From: Streptomyces griseus
Lineage (GTDB): Bacteria; Actinomycetota; Actinomycetes; Streptomycetales; Streptomycetaceae
Length of the DNA: 64,000 nt
Direction of reading: 5' to 3'
Assembly: GCF_900460065.1 (NCBI RefSeq)
Contig: NZ_UAVD01000058.1
Coordinates: 1 to 64,000 of the forward strand
The position numbers and the translations under genes are program-made. Below the pieces are notes generated by a model. That model was not told the DNA's origin, did not search any database, and saw nothing but the letters and a program-made list of their open reading frames with translations. Positions 32,507 to 41,069 of the stretch are shown here, piece after piece (position 1 is the first letter of the stretch; every line of letters starts with the position of its first letter).

Positions 32507-33838
32507 GTGAGCGAGAGCAGCACGGGCAGGGCCGGCGCCGGCAGGGCCGAGCAGGAGGTCGTCGACCTCTGTCGTGACCTGATCCGGATCGACACCAGCA
32601 ACTACGGCGACCACTCGGGCCCCGGCGAGCGGCTCGCGGCCGAGTACGTCGCGGAGAAGCTCGCGGAGGTCGGCCTGGAGCCGCGGATCTTCGAGTCGCA
32701 CAAGGGACGCGCCTCCACCGTCGCCCGGATCGAGGGCGAGGACCCCTCCCGCCCGGCGCTGCTGATCCACGGACACACCGACGTCGTCCCGGCCAACGCG
32801 GCGGACTGGACGCACGACCCGTTCTCCGGGGAGATCGCGGACGGCTGCGTGTGGGGCCGGGGCGCGGTTGACATGAAGGACATGGACGCGATGACCCTCG
32901 CGGTCGTCCGGGAGCGGATGCGCAGCGGCCGCAAGCCCCCGCGCGACATCGTGCTCGCCTTCCTCGCGGACGAGGAGGCGGGCGGCACGTACGGGGCCCG
33001 CTATCTCGTGGACAACCACCCGGGCCTCTTCGAGGGCGTCACCGAGGCGATCAGCGAGGTCGGCGGCTTCTCCTTCACCGTCAACGAGAACCTGCGGCTG
33101 TATCTGGTGGAGACCGCCCAGAAGGGCATGCACTGGATGAAGCTGACCGTGGACGGCACCGCCGGACACGGCTCGATGATCCACAAGGACAACGCCATCA
33201 CGGAGCTGTCCGAGGCGGTCGGGCGGCTGGGCCGGCACAAGTTCCCGGTGCGGGTCACCAAGACGCTGCGGCACTTCCTGGACGAGCTCTCCGACGCGCT
33301 GGGCACCGAGCTGGACCCGGAGAACATGGACGAGACGCTCGCCAAGCTCGGCGGCATCGCCAAGCTCATCGGCGCCTCCCTCCAGAACACCGCCAACCCC
33401 ACGCAGCTCGGCGCCGGCTACAAGGTCAACGTCATCCCGGGCCAGGCGACCGCCCACGTGGACGGCCGGTACCTCCCCGGGTACGAGGAGGAGTTCCTCG
33501 CCGACCTGGACCGGATCCTCGGGCCCAACGTCCGGCGCGAGGACGTGCACGCGGACAAGGCCCTGGAGACCACGTTCGACGGCGCGCTGGTCGACGCCAT
33601 GCAGACCGCGCTGGTCGCCGAGGACCCCATCGCCCGTGCCGTGCCCTACATGCTCTCGGCCGGCACCGACGCCAAGTCCTTCGACGACCTGGGCATCCGG
33701 GGCTTCGGCTTCGCCCCGCTGAAGCTGCCGCCGGAGCTGGACTTCGCCGGCATGTTCCACGGCGTCGACGAGCGCGTCCCGGTCGACGGGCTGCAGTTCG
33801 GCGTGCGGGTGCTCGACCGGTTCATCGACCACTCCTGA
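32507..33838 (+). CDS. M20-family metallopeptidase
   Basis: A 443-residue cytoplasmic M20/M25/M40 peptidase. HGHTDVVPA near residue 87 supplies His and Asp, GRGAVDMKDMDA the bridging Asp, and LADEEAGGTYG the catalytic Glu-Glu; later AGTDAKSF and FHGVDERVP complete the zinc site. The dimerisation domain is between residues ~200 and 320. It probably cleaves small peptides or acylated amino acids. The start is GTG 32507 with GGAAGGA at 7 bases; the upstream in-frame ATG at 32469 has no ribosome site. Confidence 0.93.
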   Translation: MSESSTGRAGAGRAEQEVVDLCRDLIRIDTSNYGDHSGPGERLAAEYVAEKLAEVGLEPRIFESHKGRASTVARIEGEDPSRPALLIHGHTDVVPANAADWTHDPFSGEIADGCVWGRGAVDMKDMDAMTLAVVRERMRSGRKPPRDIVLAFLADEEAGGTYGARYLVDNHPGLFEGVTEAISEVGGFSFTVNENLRLYLVETAQKGMHWMKLTVDGTAGHGSMIHKDNAITELSEAVGRLGRHKFPVRVTKTLRHFLDELSDALGTELDPENMDETLAKLGGIAKLIGASLQNTANPTQLGAGYKVNVIPGQATAHVDGRYLPGYEEEFLADLDRILGPNVRREDVHADKALETTFDGALVDAMQTALVAEDPIARAVPYMLSAGTDAKSFDDLGIRGFGFAPLKLPPELDFAGMFHGVDERVPVDGLQFGVRVLDRFIDHS

Positions 33839-33949
33839 CCGTTCCCCGACCGATTCGCCCGTGATTCGTCCACCTGTGCGGGCATGTCCGAACGAGTGAA
33901 ACGAGCCGTTCACACGTAGCCCCGGCAGATCCTCCTCGTTACAAGGTTT

Positions 33950-33970
33950 GCGGTCCGCGGCTGGGACCGC
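33950..33970 (+). promoter_or_regulatory. 5' leader hairpin before chaplin gene
   Basis: GCGGTCC (33950-33956) and GGACCGC (33964-33970) form a 7-bp stem with a 7-base loop, followed by ATTTTCC and then the strong ribosome site TAGGAGGA of the chaplin. It looks like a small intrinsic terminator or RNA-stabilising hairpin in the leader. Confidence 0.45.
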
Positions 33971-33991
33971 ATTTTCCAACTAGGAGGAATC

Positions 33992-34225
33992 ATGATCAAG
34001 AAGGTCGTCGCAGTTGCGGCTGCCACCGGTGGCCTCGTTCTCGCGGGTGCGGGCATGGCTTCCGCCGACGCGGGCGCCCAGGGTGCCGCCATCGGCAGCC
34101 CCGGCGTTCTCTCCGGCAACGTCGTCCAGGTTCCGGTCCACGTGCCGATCAACGTGTGCGGCAACACGGTCTCCGTGATCGGTCTGCTGAACCCCGCCTT
34201 CGGCAACACCTGCGTCAACGCCTGA
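33992..34225 (+). CDS. chpH: Short chaplin (ChpH-like)
   Basis: A 77-residue secreted protein. The Sec signal (residues 1-25, ending ASA) gives a 52-residue mature chaplin domain: GSPGVLSGNVVQVPVHVPINVCGNT near 35-59 and Cys56/Cys74 forming the conserved disulphide. Chaplins assemble into amphipathic amyloid-like fibrils on aerial hyphae and spores. The ribosome site TAGGAGGA is strong. The gene is followed by a terminator and then a long LAxTG chaplin, the chpH-chpC arrangement of S. coelicolor. Confidence 0.96.
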   Translation: MIKKVVAVAAATGGLVLAGAGMASADAGAQGAAIGSPGVLSGNVVQVPVHVPINVCGNTVSVIGLLNPAFGNTCVNA

Positions 34226-34261
34226 TCGTTGAACGTCAACCCGTAAGGGTTTGAGCTCGAC

Positions 34262-34296
34262 CGGTCCCGGAGTGCACTCCATGCACTCCGGGACCG
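34262..34296 (+). terminator. Hairpin terminator between the two chaplin genes
   Basis: A perfect 15-bp stem (34262-34276 with 34282-34296) and 5-base loop follow the short chaplin gene by 36 bases and lie 69 bases before the long chaplin gene. It should uncouple or reduce their expression relative to each other. Confidence 0.85.
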
Positions 34297-34365
34297 TTCG
34301 GCATTCGGCTCCCGCACGGTCATGTCCGGGGGTTTATCGGAAGCCAGAAGGCAGGAAACGAACCT

Positions 34366-35178
34366 ATGCGACAGGTCACTCGTAAAGGCCTGATCACCAT
34401 GGCGGCTGCGGGCGGAGTGCTCGCGCTGAGTGGCGGATACGCCCACGCCGACTCCGGGGCGGCCGGTACCGCCGCCGGCTCACCGGGCGTGCTGTCCGGC
34501 AACTCGGTCCAGGTCCCGATCGACGTCCCGGTCAACGTCTGCGGCAACTCCGCCAGCGTCGGCGGGCTGCTCAACCCCGTCTTCGGCAACGAATGCGGAA
34601 ACGGATCAGCAGAATCCGACCACTCCGGGAACCGCTCGGCGGCTCCCCAGGAGCGCTCGGCCCAGGGAGGCTCCGGAAACGGCGCCCGGGCCGGCGACAC
34701 CACCGCATCGGACGGGCACAGCGGCACGTCGGACCGGCACTCCGAGCCCGGCACCGGACGTCACCGGGCCCCGGGCGGCGGCGCCACCGCCGAGGGGACC
34801 GCCCAGGGCTCGCCCGGCATCCTCTCCGGCAACCTGATCCAGGCGCCGATCGACATCCCCGTGAACCTCTGCGGGAACAGCGTCACCGTCGGCGGACTGC
34901 TGAACCCGGTCTTCGGCAACGGCTGCTCCAACAACGCCGAGGTTCCGCCCCCGCCGCCCGAGCAGCCGGAGAAGCCCCCGGTCACGCCGGAGAAGCCGGT
35001 CGTCCCGCCGGCCAACCAGCCGCCCGAGCCGAACGCCCCCGAGACGCAGCACATCCCCGGGGAGCAGCTCGCGCAGACCGGTGGGGGCGGGCTCGAACTG
35101 CTCATCCCGGCCAGCGCCGGACTGCTGCTCGCCGGCGCGGGATCGGTTCTCTACCGTCGCTCGCGCAGCGCCGCCTGA
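34366..35178 (+). CDS. chpC: Long chaplin with two chaplin domains and LAxTG anchor (ChpC-like)
   Basis: A 270-residue wall-anchored protein. The signal peptide covers about residues 1-25. There are two chaplin domains (about residues 28-84 and 143-189), each with a Cys pair (NVCGNSASVGGLLNPVFGNEC and NLCGNSVTVGGLLNPVFGNGC patterns), separated by a Ser/Gly/His linker. A Pro-rich spacer leads to LAQTG at residues 235-239, a hydrophobic helix and RRSRS, the class E sortase signal. It anchors short chaplins to the cell wall. Its position after the short chaplin gene supports chpC. Confidence 0.95.
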   Translation: MRQVTRKGLITMAAAGGVLALSGGYAHADSGAAGTAAGSPGVLSGNSVQVPIDVPVNVCGNSASVGGLLNPVFGNECGNGSAESDHSGNRSAAPQERSAQGGSGNGARAGDTTASDGHSGTSDRHSEPGTGRHRAPGGGATAEGTAQGSPGILSGNLIQAPIDIPVNLCGNSVTVGGLLNPVFGNGCSNNAEVPPPPPEQPEKPPVTPEKPVVPPANQPPEPNAPETQHIPGEQLAQTGGGGLELLIPASAGLLLAGAGSVLYRRSRSAA

Positions 35179-35215
35179 TCAGGGCGAGCGCGGCACGGCA
35201 CGGCACGGACGAGAG

Positions 35216-35243
35216 AGCGGGCCCCGCGACCGCGGGGCCCGCT
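35216..35243. terminator. Bidirectional hairpin terminator
   Basis: A 12-bp stem AGCGGGCCCCGC with GCGGGGCCCGCT (loop GACC) between the convergent long-chaplin and DUF5703 genes. Confidence 0.85.
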
Positions 35244-35248
35244 CCCTG

Positions 35249-35437
35249 TCACCAGGTGGCCCGCAGCTGACGGATGATCCGCCTGCGCAACCGCACCCTG
35301 CGGCTGCCGTCCCTGCGGAGCGTCAGGCGGTCCAGCTCCCAGTGCCCGTACTCGGCGTGGTCGGTCAGGAGTCGGGCCGCTTCCTTGCGGGAGACCCCGC
35401 GCGGCACGTACACGTCGACGAATTCGTATTCCGGCAT
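35249..35437 (-). CDS. DUF5703-family small protein
   Basis: A 62-residue protein beginning MPEYEFVDVYVPRGVSRKEAARLL with a basic C-terminus RRVRLRRRIIRQLRATW. It closely matches my memory of the DUF5703 family, short conserved actinobacterial proteins of unknown function. Positive charge at the end suggests nucleic acid or membrane contact. Divergent from the hypothetical gene at 35485. Confidence 0.85.
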   Translation of the reverse strand: MPEYEFVDVYVPRGVSRKEAARLLTDHAEYGHWELDRLTLRRDGSRRVRLRRRIIRQLRATW

Positions 35438-35471
35438 CGCATCTATTGTGCGGGCAGAGCCCCGGTACGGA

Positions 35472-35477
35472 TAGCGT
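35472..35477 (+). promoter_or_regulatory. -10 element of a leaderless transcript
   Basis: TAGCGT ends 7 bases before the ATG at 35485, with no ribosome site present, consistent with leaderless transcription. Confidence 0.45.
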
Positions 35478-35484
35478 CTGCACT

Positions 35485-36123
35485 ATGTCTGATGCTGCGC
35501 AGCCCACCGCTGCCGAGGTACGTGCCGCCGCCGAGGCGGTCAAAGCCGCGATCGACCGTCACCTCGACGCGGTCGAACGCCGTACCGGGGACGACGACCC
35601 CGCCGTCTACGACGCGTTCAACGGCCTTGCCGCCGCCGCCGAGGTCTACGACGAACTCCTCTACGAGCGCTACGACGAAGTCACCCCCTTCGAGATCCCC
35701 GGCGCGGACGACTCCCTGCCCCCCTACGCCGGTCCCGCCGAGCCCAGCGCGCTCAGCGTCCTGATCCGGCGCGACTACGTGGTCGCGGAGCCCCCGCGGC
35801 TGCTCGCACAGGCACAGCGCCTCGCCGACCTCGACGCCGGACCGGGCGGCGGGCCGGACACGGCCCCGGTGGTCGGCACCAGCGTCCACGCGGCGCTCGG
35901 CGTGCTGTTCGGCGAGTACGAGCCGGACGAGATCGCCTCCCGGCACAAGGAGTTCGGCCTGGAGGAGGGCGACTCCACCCTCTGGGTCTCGGCCGGGGAG
36001 GCGCCTCCGGAGCCGGGGGAGTGGCTCGGCGCCCCGTTCGAGGACGCCGACCCCGAACTGGTGGTCTGCCGCTTCGACGTGAGCGCGGTCTTCGACGAGG
36101 AGGACGAGTCGGACGAGGACTAG
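35485..36123 (+). CDS. Conserved acidic hypothetical protein
   Basis: A 212-residue acidic protein rich in Ala, Glu and Asp, with a C-terminal EEDESDED tail. The first 65 residues look helical (AEVRAAAEAVKAAIDRHLDAVERR). No catalytic motif, signal or membrane segment is seen. The gene has typical codon use and a plausible leaderless start, so it is real, but I do not recognise its family and cannot assign a function. A convergent terminator follows. Confidence 0.75.
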   Translation: MSDAAQPTAAEVRAAAEAVKAAIDRHLDAVERRTGDDDPAVYDAFNGLAAAAEVYDELLYERYDEVTPFEIPGADDSLPPYAGPAEPSALSVLIRRDYVVAEPPRLLAQAQRLADLDAGPGGGPDTAPVVGTSVHAALGVLFGEYEPDEIASRHKEFGLEEGDSTLWVSAGEAPPEPGEWLGAPFEDADPELVVCRFDVSAVFDEEDESDED

Positions 36124-36186
36124 GTCGTGTCCGCGAAATCTCGTCCGGCCCGCGACGCCCGGCACGCACTCCCGCACCGGACATGA

Positions 36187-36225
36187 CGGTGGGGCCCCGG
36201 CGCACGGCGCACCGGGGCCCCACCG
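36187..36225. terminator. Bidirectional hairpin terminator
   Basis: A 14-bp stem (36187-36200 with 36212-36225) with an 11-base loop lies between convergent genes (hypothetical protein and RecD-like protein). Confidence 0.85.
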
Positions 36226-36254
36226 CTGTCCGGTCCCGACCGGCCCGGGTCCGC

Positions 36255-38669
36255 TCAGGAGGCCGCGTCGGGCGTCGGGAGCGCCTCCAGCAGCGATCGC
36301 AGCCGGGTCGTCCGCTCCTGGGCCGGGACCCGCGCCACCGCGTGCGCCAGCGCCTGGTCCACCCCGTGCACCACAGACAGATGCCGCTCGCCCCGGCCGA
36401 ACGCGGTGTACACCCAGGGCCGGCTCAGCCCCTGCGCGGCGTCGCCCGGCAGCACCACGACCGCGGCGGGCCAGCGCATCCCGGCCGCCTGGTGGGCGCT
36501 GAGAGCCCAGCCGTGCCGCACCGACGACTCCACCCGCTCCTGCGGTACGACGACGGGGACGCCCCCGCAGTCCAGCCGCAGCCCCTCGGCGTCGGCCGAG
36601 CGCACCACGCCGGGCACCGTCCGCCCGGGCGCGGGCACATGGACCACGCGGTCGCCCGGGTCGAACCCGCCGAACCGGCCGGGGCCCGGGTTGAGCCGCT
36701 GCTTCAGCGCCTCGTTCAACGCCCTCGTCCCGGCGGCCCCGCCGTGGCCCACCGTGATCACCTGGGTCTCCCCGGCGGGGATGGAGAAGGCCCGGGGCAC
36801 CGAGTCGGCGACCAGCTGCACGGTGCGGTGGACGGCCTCGCCCGCGTCGCGGACCGGGACGATCACCACCTCCTTGCCCGGGGCGTCGACCTGATGCAGC
36901 TCGCCGATGCCGATACCGGAGACCAGCTCGCCGATCGGCCCGGGGTCCGGGGTGCGGGAGACGACCTGCGGGCAGGCGTGGGAGGCCAGCACATCGGCGA
37001 ACACCCGCCCGGCGCCCGCGGAGCCCAGCACGCCCGGGTCGCCGCTCAGCACCAGCCGGGCGCCGTCGGCCAGCGCCTCGACCAGGACCGCCGCGCTCTC
37101 CACGTCCAGCTGCGGGGCGTCCAGCACGACCAGCAGGTCCAGGGCGAGCGTCCCGTCCTCGTCCCGGCCGGGGCCCTGCGCTCCGGACAGCAGCCCGGCC
37201 AGGGTGACCGCCGTGTCCGGATCGCCGGTGGCCGCCGCGAGCCGACGGCGGCCGTCCTCGCTGTGCGTGGCGCCCAGGGCCCGCAGCCCCAGGCCGCGCG
37301 CCGCCGCGATCAGGGCGGCCGGCTCGGCCCGCGCCGCCTCGCCGCCGCTGTGCGCGACCAGCCCGGCCGCGGCGGCCGTCCGGATCAGCTCGGCGGCCGA
37401 GGGGCCGGGGGCGGAGGCCGCCGCCTCCGACCAGTCGGCGGCCTTCTCACAGGCGTTGACCAGCCGGGCCAGACCGTCGGCGAGACTCTCCTCGGCCAGC
37501 GCGTAGCGGTCGAGGCCCAGCAGCACCTGGACCGGCTCCCGGTCCGGCTCGGCGTCCTCGGCGAGGCCCACCCCGTCCGCTTCGCCGTCCGCCGCCTCGG
37601 TCTCGTCCGGCTCCAGGTCCCCGCCCTCCTGGAAGATCAGGGCGACGCCCTCCTCGACGGCGTCCCGCACCGCCGCGTCCGGGTCGCCCACCGCACGCTC
37701 GGCGAGCGCCGCCCGTACGGTGTCGGCGTCCAGCGCCGTGTGGCCCTGGAGGGCGGCGCGCTCCAGCACCCAGCCGACCAGCGCCGCCGTCCTGCGGCCG
37801 TCGTCGGGGCCGCAGTCGGCGCCCAGCAGGGCCCGGGCGAAGCCGTCGGCCTGCTCGGGCCGCACGCCGGGCACCCCCAGCAGCTGCCAGGGGTCGGCGC
37901 GCAGCAGCTCGGCCGCCTGCTCGCCGAGCGCGCCGACGGCCGCGCGGGCCAGCGCCTCGGGCGCGCCGCCCTCCACGAGCACCGAGCGCACCGCGTCCAG
38001 GGCCTCGGGGGAGGTGGCCCGGGGCGTCGGGGCGGCGGCGGGGGACCGGCGTGGCTGCGCGGCGGCCGGAGCGGGACGCTGGGGAGCGGGGGCCGGGGCG
38101 GGCGAGTCGAAGAACTGGCTCCCGGCCTTCTCGCCGCTCTCCACGGCCCGTACGGCCGCGAGCAGATCGGCGGCCTTGCCGCTCAGACCGGTGCCGGCGG
38201 CGATGGGCGCGACCTTCGCCGCCTTGCGCTGCTCGATCCGCTCCCGCAGCTCGCGCTGGGCGGCCAGCTCGGCCTGCGCCTCCGAGAGCTCGGGGGCGGG
38301 CGCTGCTTCGGAGTCCGGGCCGTCGGTGGGCGCTGCTTCGGAGTCCGGGCTCCCGGCGGACTCGGCGTCGGCGTCCGGGCCCTCGGCCGACACCTCGGCG
38401 GGCGCCTCCCCGGTGGCGGAAGCCGCGTCCCCGTCCCCGGGGGCTCCGTCCTCCGTGTCGGACACGTCGCCCGGGTGGTCCTCCGACGCGGCCGCCTCCG
38501 CCGCGGGCTCCCCGGCGCCCGCCGCCCGGCCCGGCGGCTCGGCGGCTCCGGGCGCTTCGGGCGCGTCGGCGTGCGCAGGGCCCTCGGCACCGGCCTCCGG
38601 CGGCGACACGGCGTCCTGTGGTGTGTCCGTGCCGACGGTGCCGGGGGTCTCCCCGGGATGCGCAGTCAC
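36255..38669 (-). CDS. RecD2-like helicase protein with degenerate ATPase motifs
   Basis: An 804-residue protein of RecD2 layout. Residues 1-230 are Pro/Ala/Glu-rich and probably disordered. Around residue 260-290 LLRADPWQLLGVPGVRPEQADGF is a helix-hairpin-helix as in RecD2. The Walker A position (after LIRTAAAAGLVAHSGGEAARAEPAALI) lacks GxGKT. Motif II is VVLDAPQLDVESAAVL in place of the DEAS sequence; motif III is LSGDPGVLGSAGAGRVFADVL; motif V/VI SAHQAAGMRWPAAVVVLP and YTAFGRGERHLSVV retain the fold. It is likely a non-hydrolysing RecD paralogue. The GTG start overlaps the aldo/keto reductase stop (GTGA). Confidence 0.82.
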   Translation of the reverse strand: MTAHPGETPGTVGTDTPQDAVSPPEAGAEGPAHADAPEAPGAAEPPGRAAGAGEPAAEAAASEDHPGDVSDTEDGAPGDGDAASATGEAPAEVSAEGPDADAESAGSPDSEAAPTDGPDSEAAPAPELSEAQAELAAQRELRERIEQRKAAKVAPIAAGTGLSGKAADLLAAVRAVESGEKAGSQFFDSPAPAPAPQRPAPAAAQPRRSPAAAPTPRATSPEALDAVRSVLVEGGAPEALARAAVGALGEQAAELLRADPWQLLGVPGVRPEQADGFARALLGADCGPDDGRRTAALVGWVLERAALQGHTALDADTVRAALAERAVGDPDAAVRDAVEEGVALIFQEGGDLEPDETEAADGEADGVGLAEDAEPDREPVQVLLGLDRYALAEESLADGLARLVNACEKAADWSEAAASAPGPSAAELIRTAAAAGLVAHSGGEAARAEPAALIAAARGLGLRALGATHSEDGRRRLAAATGDPDTAVTLAGLLSGAQGPGRDEDGTLALDLLVVLDAPQLDVESAAVLVEALADGARLVLSGDPGVLGSAGAGRVFADVLASHACPQVVSRTPDPGPIGELVSGIGIGELHQVDAPGKEVVIVPVRDAGEAVHRTVQLVADSVPRAFSIPAGETQVITVGHGGAAGTRALNEALKQRLNPGPGRFGGFDPGDRVVHVPAPGRTVPGVVRSADAEGLRLDCGGVPVVVPQERVESSVRHGWALSAHQAAGMRWPAAVVVLPGDAAQGLSRPWVYTAFGRGERHLSVVHGVDQALAHAVARVPAQERTTRLRSLLEALPTPDAAS

Positions 38670-39649
38670 AGCGTGCTCCAGTCCTGGTCGGGATAGCGGT
38701 GCACGGGCGCCGACACATCGTCGAGCGCCTGGCAGATCTCGTAGGGAAGACTAAGCGCCTCCACCGACAAAGCCTCCGCGAGCTGCCCGGCGTTGCGCGC
38801 GCCGATGATCGGCGCGGCCACCCCGGGCCGGTCCCGGACCCAGGCCAGCGCCACCTGGAGCGGGCTCGTCGCCAGGCCGTCGGCCGCCGTCGCCACCGCG
38901 TCGGTGATCCGGGCCGCCGCGTCGTCGAGATACGGCTCGACGAACGGGGCGAGCCGCTCGGACGCGCCCCGGGAGTCGGACGGGGTGCCCTGGCGGTACT
39001 TGCCGGTGAGCACGCCGCGCCCCAGCGGCGAGGACGGCAGCAGCCCGACCCCCAGGTCCAGCGCGGCGGGCAGCACCTCGCGCTCGATGCCCCGCTGGAG
39101 CAGCGAGTACTCCATCTGCGTACTGGCCAGCCGGGTGCGCACCCCGGGGGCGGCGAGCTGCCAGGTGGCGGCCTTCGCCAGCTGCCAGCCGCAGAAGTTC
39201 GACACGCCCGCGTAGCGGACGCGGCCGGAGGACACGGCCAGGTCCACCGCCTGGAGCGTCTCCTCCAGCGGGGTCTCCGGGTCGAAGGCGTGGACCTGCC
39301 ACAGGTCCACGTAATCCGTGCCGAGGCGCTCCAGGGACGCGTCCAGAGCGGCCAGGAGGTGCCCGCGCGAACCGTTGAAGCGGCGACAGGGGTCCGCGAC
39401 GCTGCCCGCCTTCGTGGCGAGGACCAGATCCTGACGGGGGACCAGGCTCCCGACGAGCCGCCCGAGCAGGTACTCGGCCTCGCCGCCCCCGTACACGTCG
39501 GCGGTGTCCACCAGGGTGCCGCCCGCGTCCCAGAAGGCCTTGAGCTGGTCGGCGGCGTCGTGCTCGTCCGTGTCCCGGCCCCAGGTGAGGGTGCCGAGCC
39601 CGATCCGGGACACGCGAAGGCCGGTACGGCCGAGATGCCTCTGCTCCAT
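38666..39649 (-). CDS. Aldo/keto reductase
   Basis: A 327-residue NADPH-dependent (alpha/beta)8 barrel enzyme. It begins EQRHLGRTGLRVSRIGLGT, has DTADVYGGGEAE (catalytic Asp/Tyr, ~residue 48-58), LATKAGS (Lys) and ATWQLA...EYSLLQRGIEREVLP (the motif EYSLLQR of AKR family proteins such as YghZ/AKR13), and ends with the cofactor-binding NAGQLAEAL pattern. The reductase reduces aldehydes or ketones; the native substrate is unknown. It is overlapped by the RecD-like gene, so the two share a transcript though they have no obvious functional link. Confidence 0.92.
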   Translation of the reverse strand: MEQRHLGRTGLRVSRIGLGTLTWGRDTDEHDAADQLKAFWDAGGTLVDTADVYGGGEAEYLLGRLVGSLVPRQDLVLATKAGSVADPCRRFNGSRGHLLAALDASLERLGTDYVDLWQVHAFDPETPLEETLQAVDLAVSSGRVRYAGVSNFCGWQLAKAATWQLAAPGVRTRLASTQMEYSLLQRGIEREVLPAALDLGVGLLPSSPLGRGVLTGKYRQGTPSDSRGASERLAPFVEPYLDDAAARITDAVATAADGLATSPLQVALAWVRDRPGVAAPIIGARNAGQLAEALSVEALSLPYEICQALDDVSAPVHRYPDQDWSTL

Positions 39650-39742
39650 GGGCGCTGAGATTACTGGCCGGGACCGCGCCGGGTGGAGGGCCTGTGGACA
39701 ACCGGAGGTCCGCCGGGCCTGCCGGATCTCCGTCGCCCGCGC

Positions 39743-39777
39743 TAGAGTCCGGGGAAAGGGACGTTACTGATCAGTAA
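39743..39777 (+). promoter_or_regulatory. Promoter and perfect palindromic operator before LLM oxidoreductase
   Basis: TAGAGT at 39743-39748 fits a -10 element; TTACTGATCAGTAA at 39764-39777 is a perfect 14-bp palindrome that would lie at about +9 to +22 of the transcript and abuts the ribosome site AAGGGGAG (39776-39783). This is a classic position for repressor binding. Confidence 0.7.
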
Positions 39778-39788
39778 GGGGAGCGGTT

Positions 39789-40838
39789 ATGCGGCTCGGC
39801 ATCAATCTCGGTTACTGGGGCGCCGGCATGGACGGCGACAACCTCGCCGTCGCGCAGGAGGCCGACCGGCTCGGCTACGACGTCTGCTGGGCGGCCGAGG
39901 CGTACGGCTCCGACGCCCCGACCGTGCTGACCTGGGTCGCGGCCCAGACCGAGTCGATCGACGTCGGCTCCGCCATCATGCAGATCCCGGCCCGCCAGCC
40001 CACCATGACGGCGATGACCGCCGCGACCCTCGACTCGCTGTCCGGCGGACGCTTCCGCCTCGGCCTCGGGGTCTCGGGCCCGCAGGTCTCCGAGGGCTGG
40101 TACGGCGTGAAGTTCGACAAGCCGCTGGCCCGCACCCGGGAGTACGTGGAGATCGTCCGCAAGGCCATGACCCGCGAGCGCGTCGCGTACGAGGGCGCGC
40201 ACTGGACGCTGCCGCTGCCCGACGGCCCCGGCAAGCCGATCAAGCTCACCGTGCACCCCCAGCGCGAGCACATCCCGCTCTACATCGCCGCGATCGGCCC
40301 CAAGAACCTGGAGCAGACCGGCGAGATCGCCGACGGCGCCCTGCTGATCTTCCCCTCCGCCGAGCATCTGGAGGAGACCGCGATCCAGCCGCTGCGCGCG
40401 GGCCGCGAGAAGGCGGGCAAGACCATGGAGGGCTTCGACGTCAGCCCGACGCTGCCGCTCGCCGTCGGCGACGACGTGATCGGCCTCGCCGACATGTTCC
40501 GCCCGTACACCGCGCTGTACGTCGGCGGGATGGGCAGCCGGAAGCAGAACTTCTACAACCAGCTCGCCCAGCGCATGGGGTACGAGAAGGAGGCGGCCGA
40601 GATCCAGGACAAGTACCTGGACGGGGACAAGGCCGGGGCCGCCGCGGCCGTACCGCACCAGCTGATCGACCAGACCGCGCTGCTCGGTCCCGTCGAGCGG
40701 ATCGCCGAGCGGATCCAGGCCTACGCCGCGGCGGGGGTGACCACGCTCAACCTCGCCCCGGCCGGCTTCACCCTGGAGGAGCGGCTCACCGCCCTGCGCG
40801 CCGGCACGGACGCCCTGGAGCGCTCCGGGCTGGCCTGA
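39789..40838 (+). CDS. LLM-class F420-dependent oxidoreductase
   Basis: A 349-residue luciferase-like monooxygenase-fold protein. MRLGINLGYWGAGMDGDNLAVAQEADRLGYDVCWAAEAYGSDA, VGSAIMQIPARQPTMTAMTAATLDSLSGGRFRLGLGVSGPQV and HPQREHIPLYIAAIGPKN are the typical LLM family segments. F420 is the expected cofactor in this genus. The role could be reduction of an enoyl-type or hydroxy substrate in catabolism. Its promoter carries a perfect palindrome, so it is tightly regulated, but the regulator is not adjacent. Confidence 0.9.
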   Translation: MRLGINLGYWGAGMDGDNLAVAQEADRLGYDVCWAAEAYGSDAPTVLTWVAAQTESIDVGSAIMQIPARQPTMTAMTAATLDSLSGGRFRLGLGVSGPQVSEGWYGVKFDKPLARTREYVEIVRKAMTRERVAYEGAHWTLPLPDGPGKPIKLTVHPQREHIPLYIAAIGPKNLEQTGEIADGALLIFPSAEHLEETAIQPLRAGREKAGKTMEGFDVSPTLPLAVGDDVIGLADMFRPYTALYVGGMGSRKQNFYNQLAQRMGYEKEAAEIQDKYLDGDKAGAAAAVPHQLIDQTALLGPVERIAERIQAYAAAGVTTLNLAPAGFTLEERLTALRAGTDALERSGLA

Positions 40839-40865
40839 CGGGTCCCCTGGTCCCGGGACAGCACT

Positions 40866-40908
40866 ACGGCCGTGGTGGGGGCTCGGGGGTCCTCCCCGCC
40901 ACGGCCGT
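40866..40908 (+). terminator. Hairpin terminator after LLM oxidoreductase gene
   Basis: A 15-bp stem with one wobble pair (40866-40880 with 40894-40908) starts 28 bases after the stop codon. There is no U-run. Confidence 0.75.
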
Positions 40909-41069
40909 CACCCGGAACAACGCAGTCCGCGCCCAAGGGTTACGCGGCCGGTGACCGCTGTTCCCGGCCGCTCCGGTTGCCGATCGGCCCGAGGCGCTTT
41001 TGACTCTTTCTGCGCACTACTGCTCCGCGGACTCGGGCTCCGCGGGCAACGGGTACGGAGGTGGCCGTC

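Noticed and set aside
33839..33991. BldN-type promoter before chpH
   Set aside because: I looked for CGTAAC and CGTTGA about 16 bases apart and did not find a good match.
36255..38669. Functional RecD2 helicase
   Set aside because: The Walker A lysine region is absent, so annotating it as an active helicase would not be supported.
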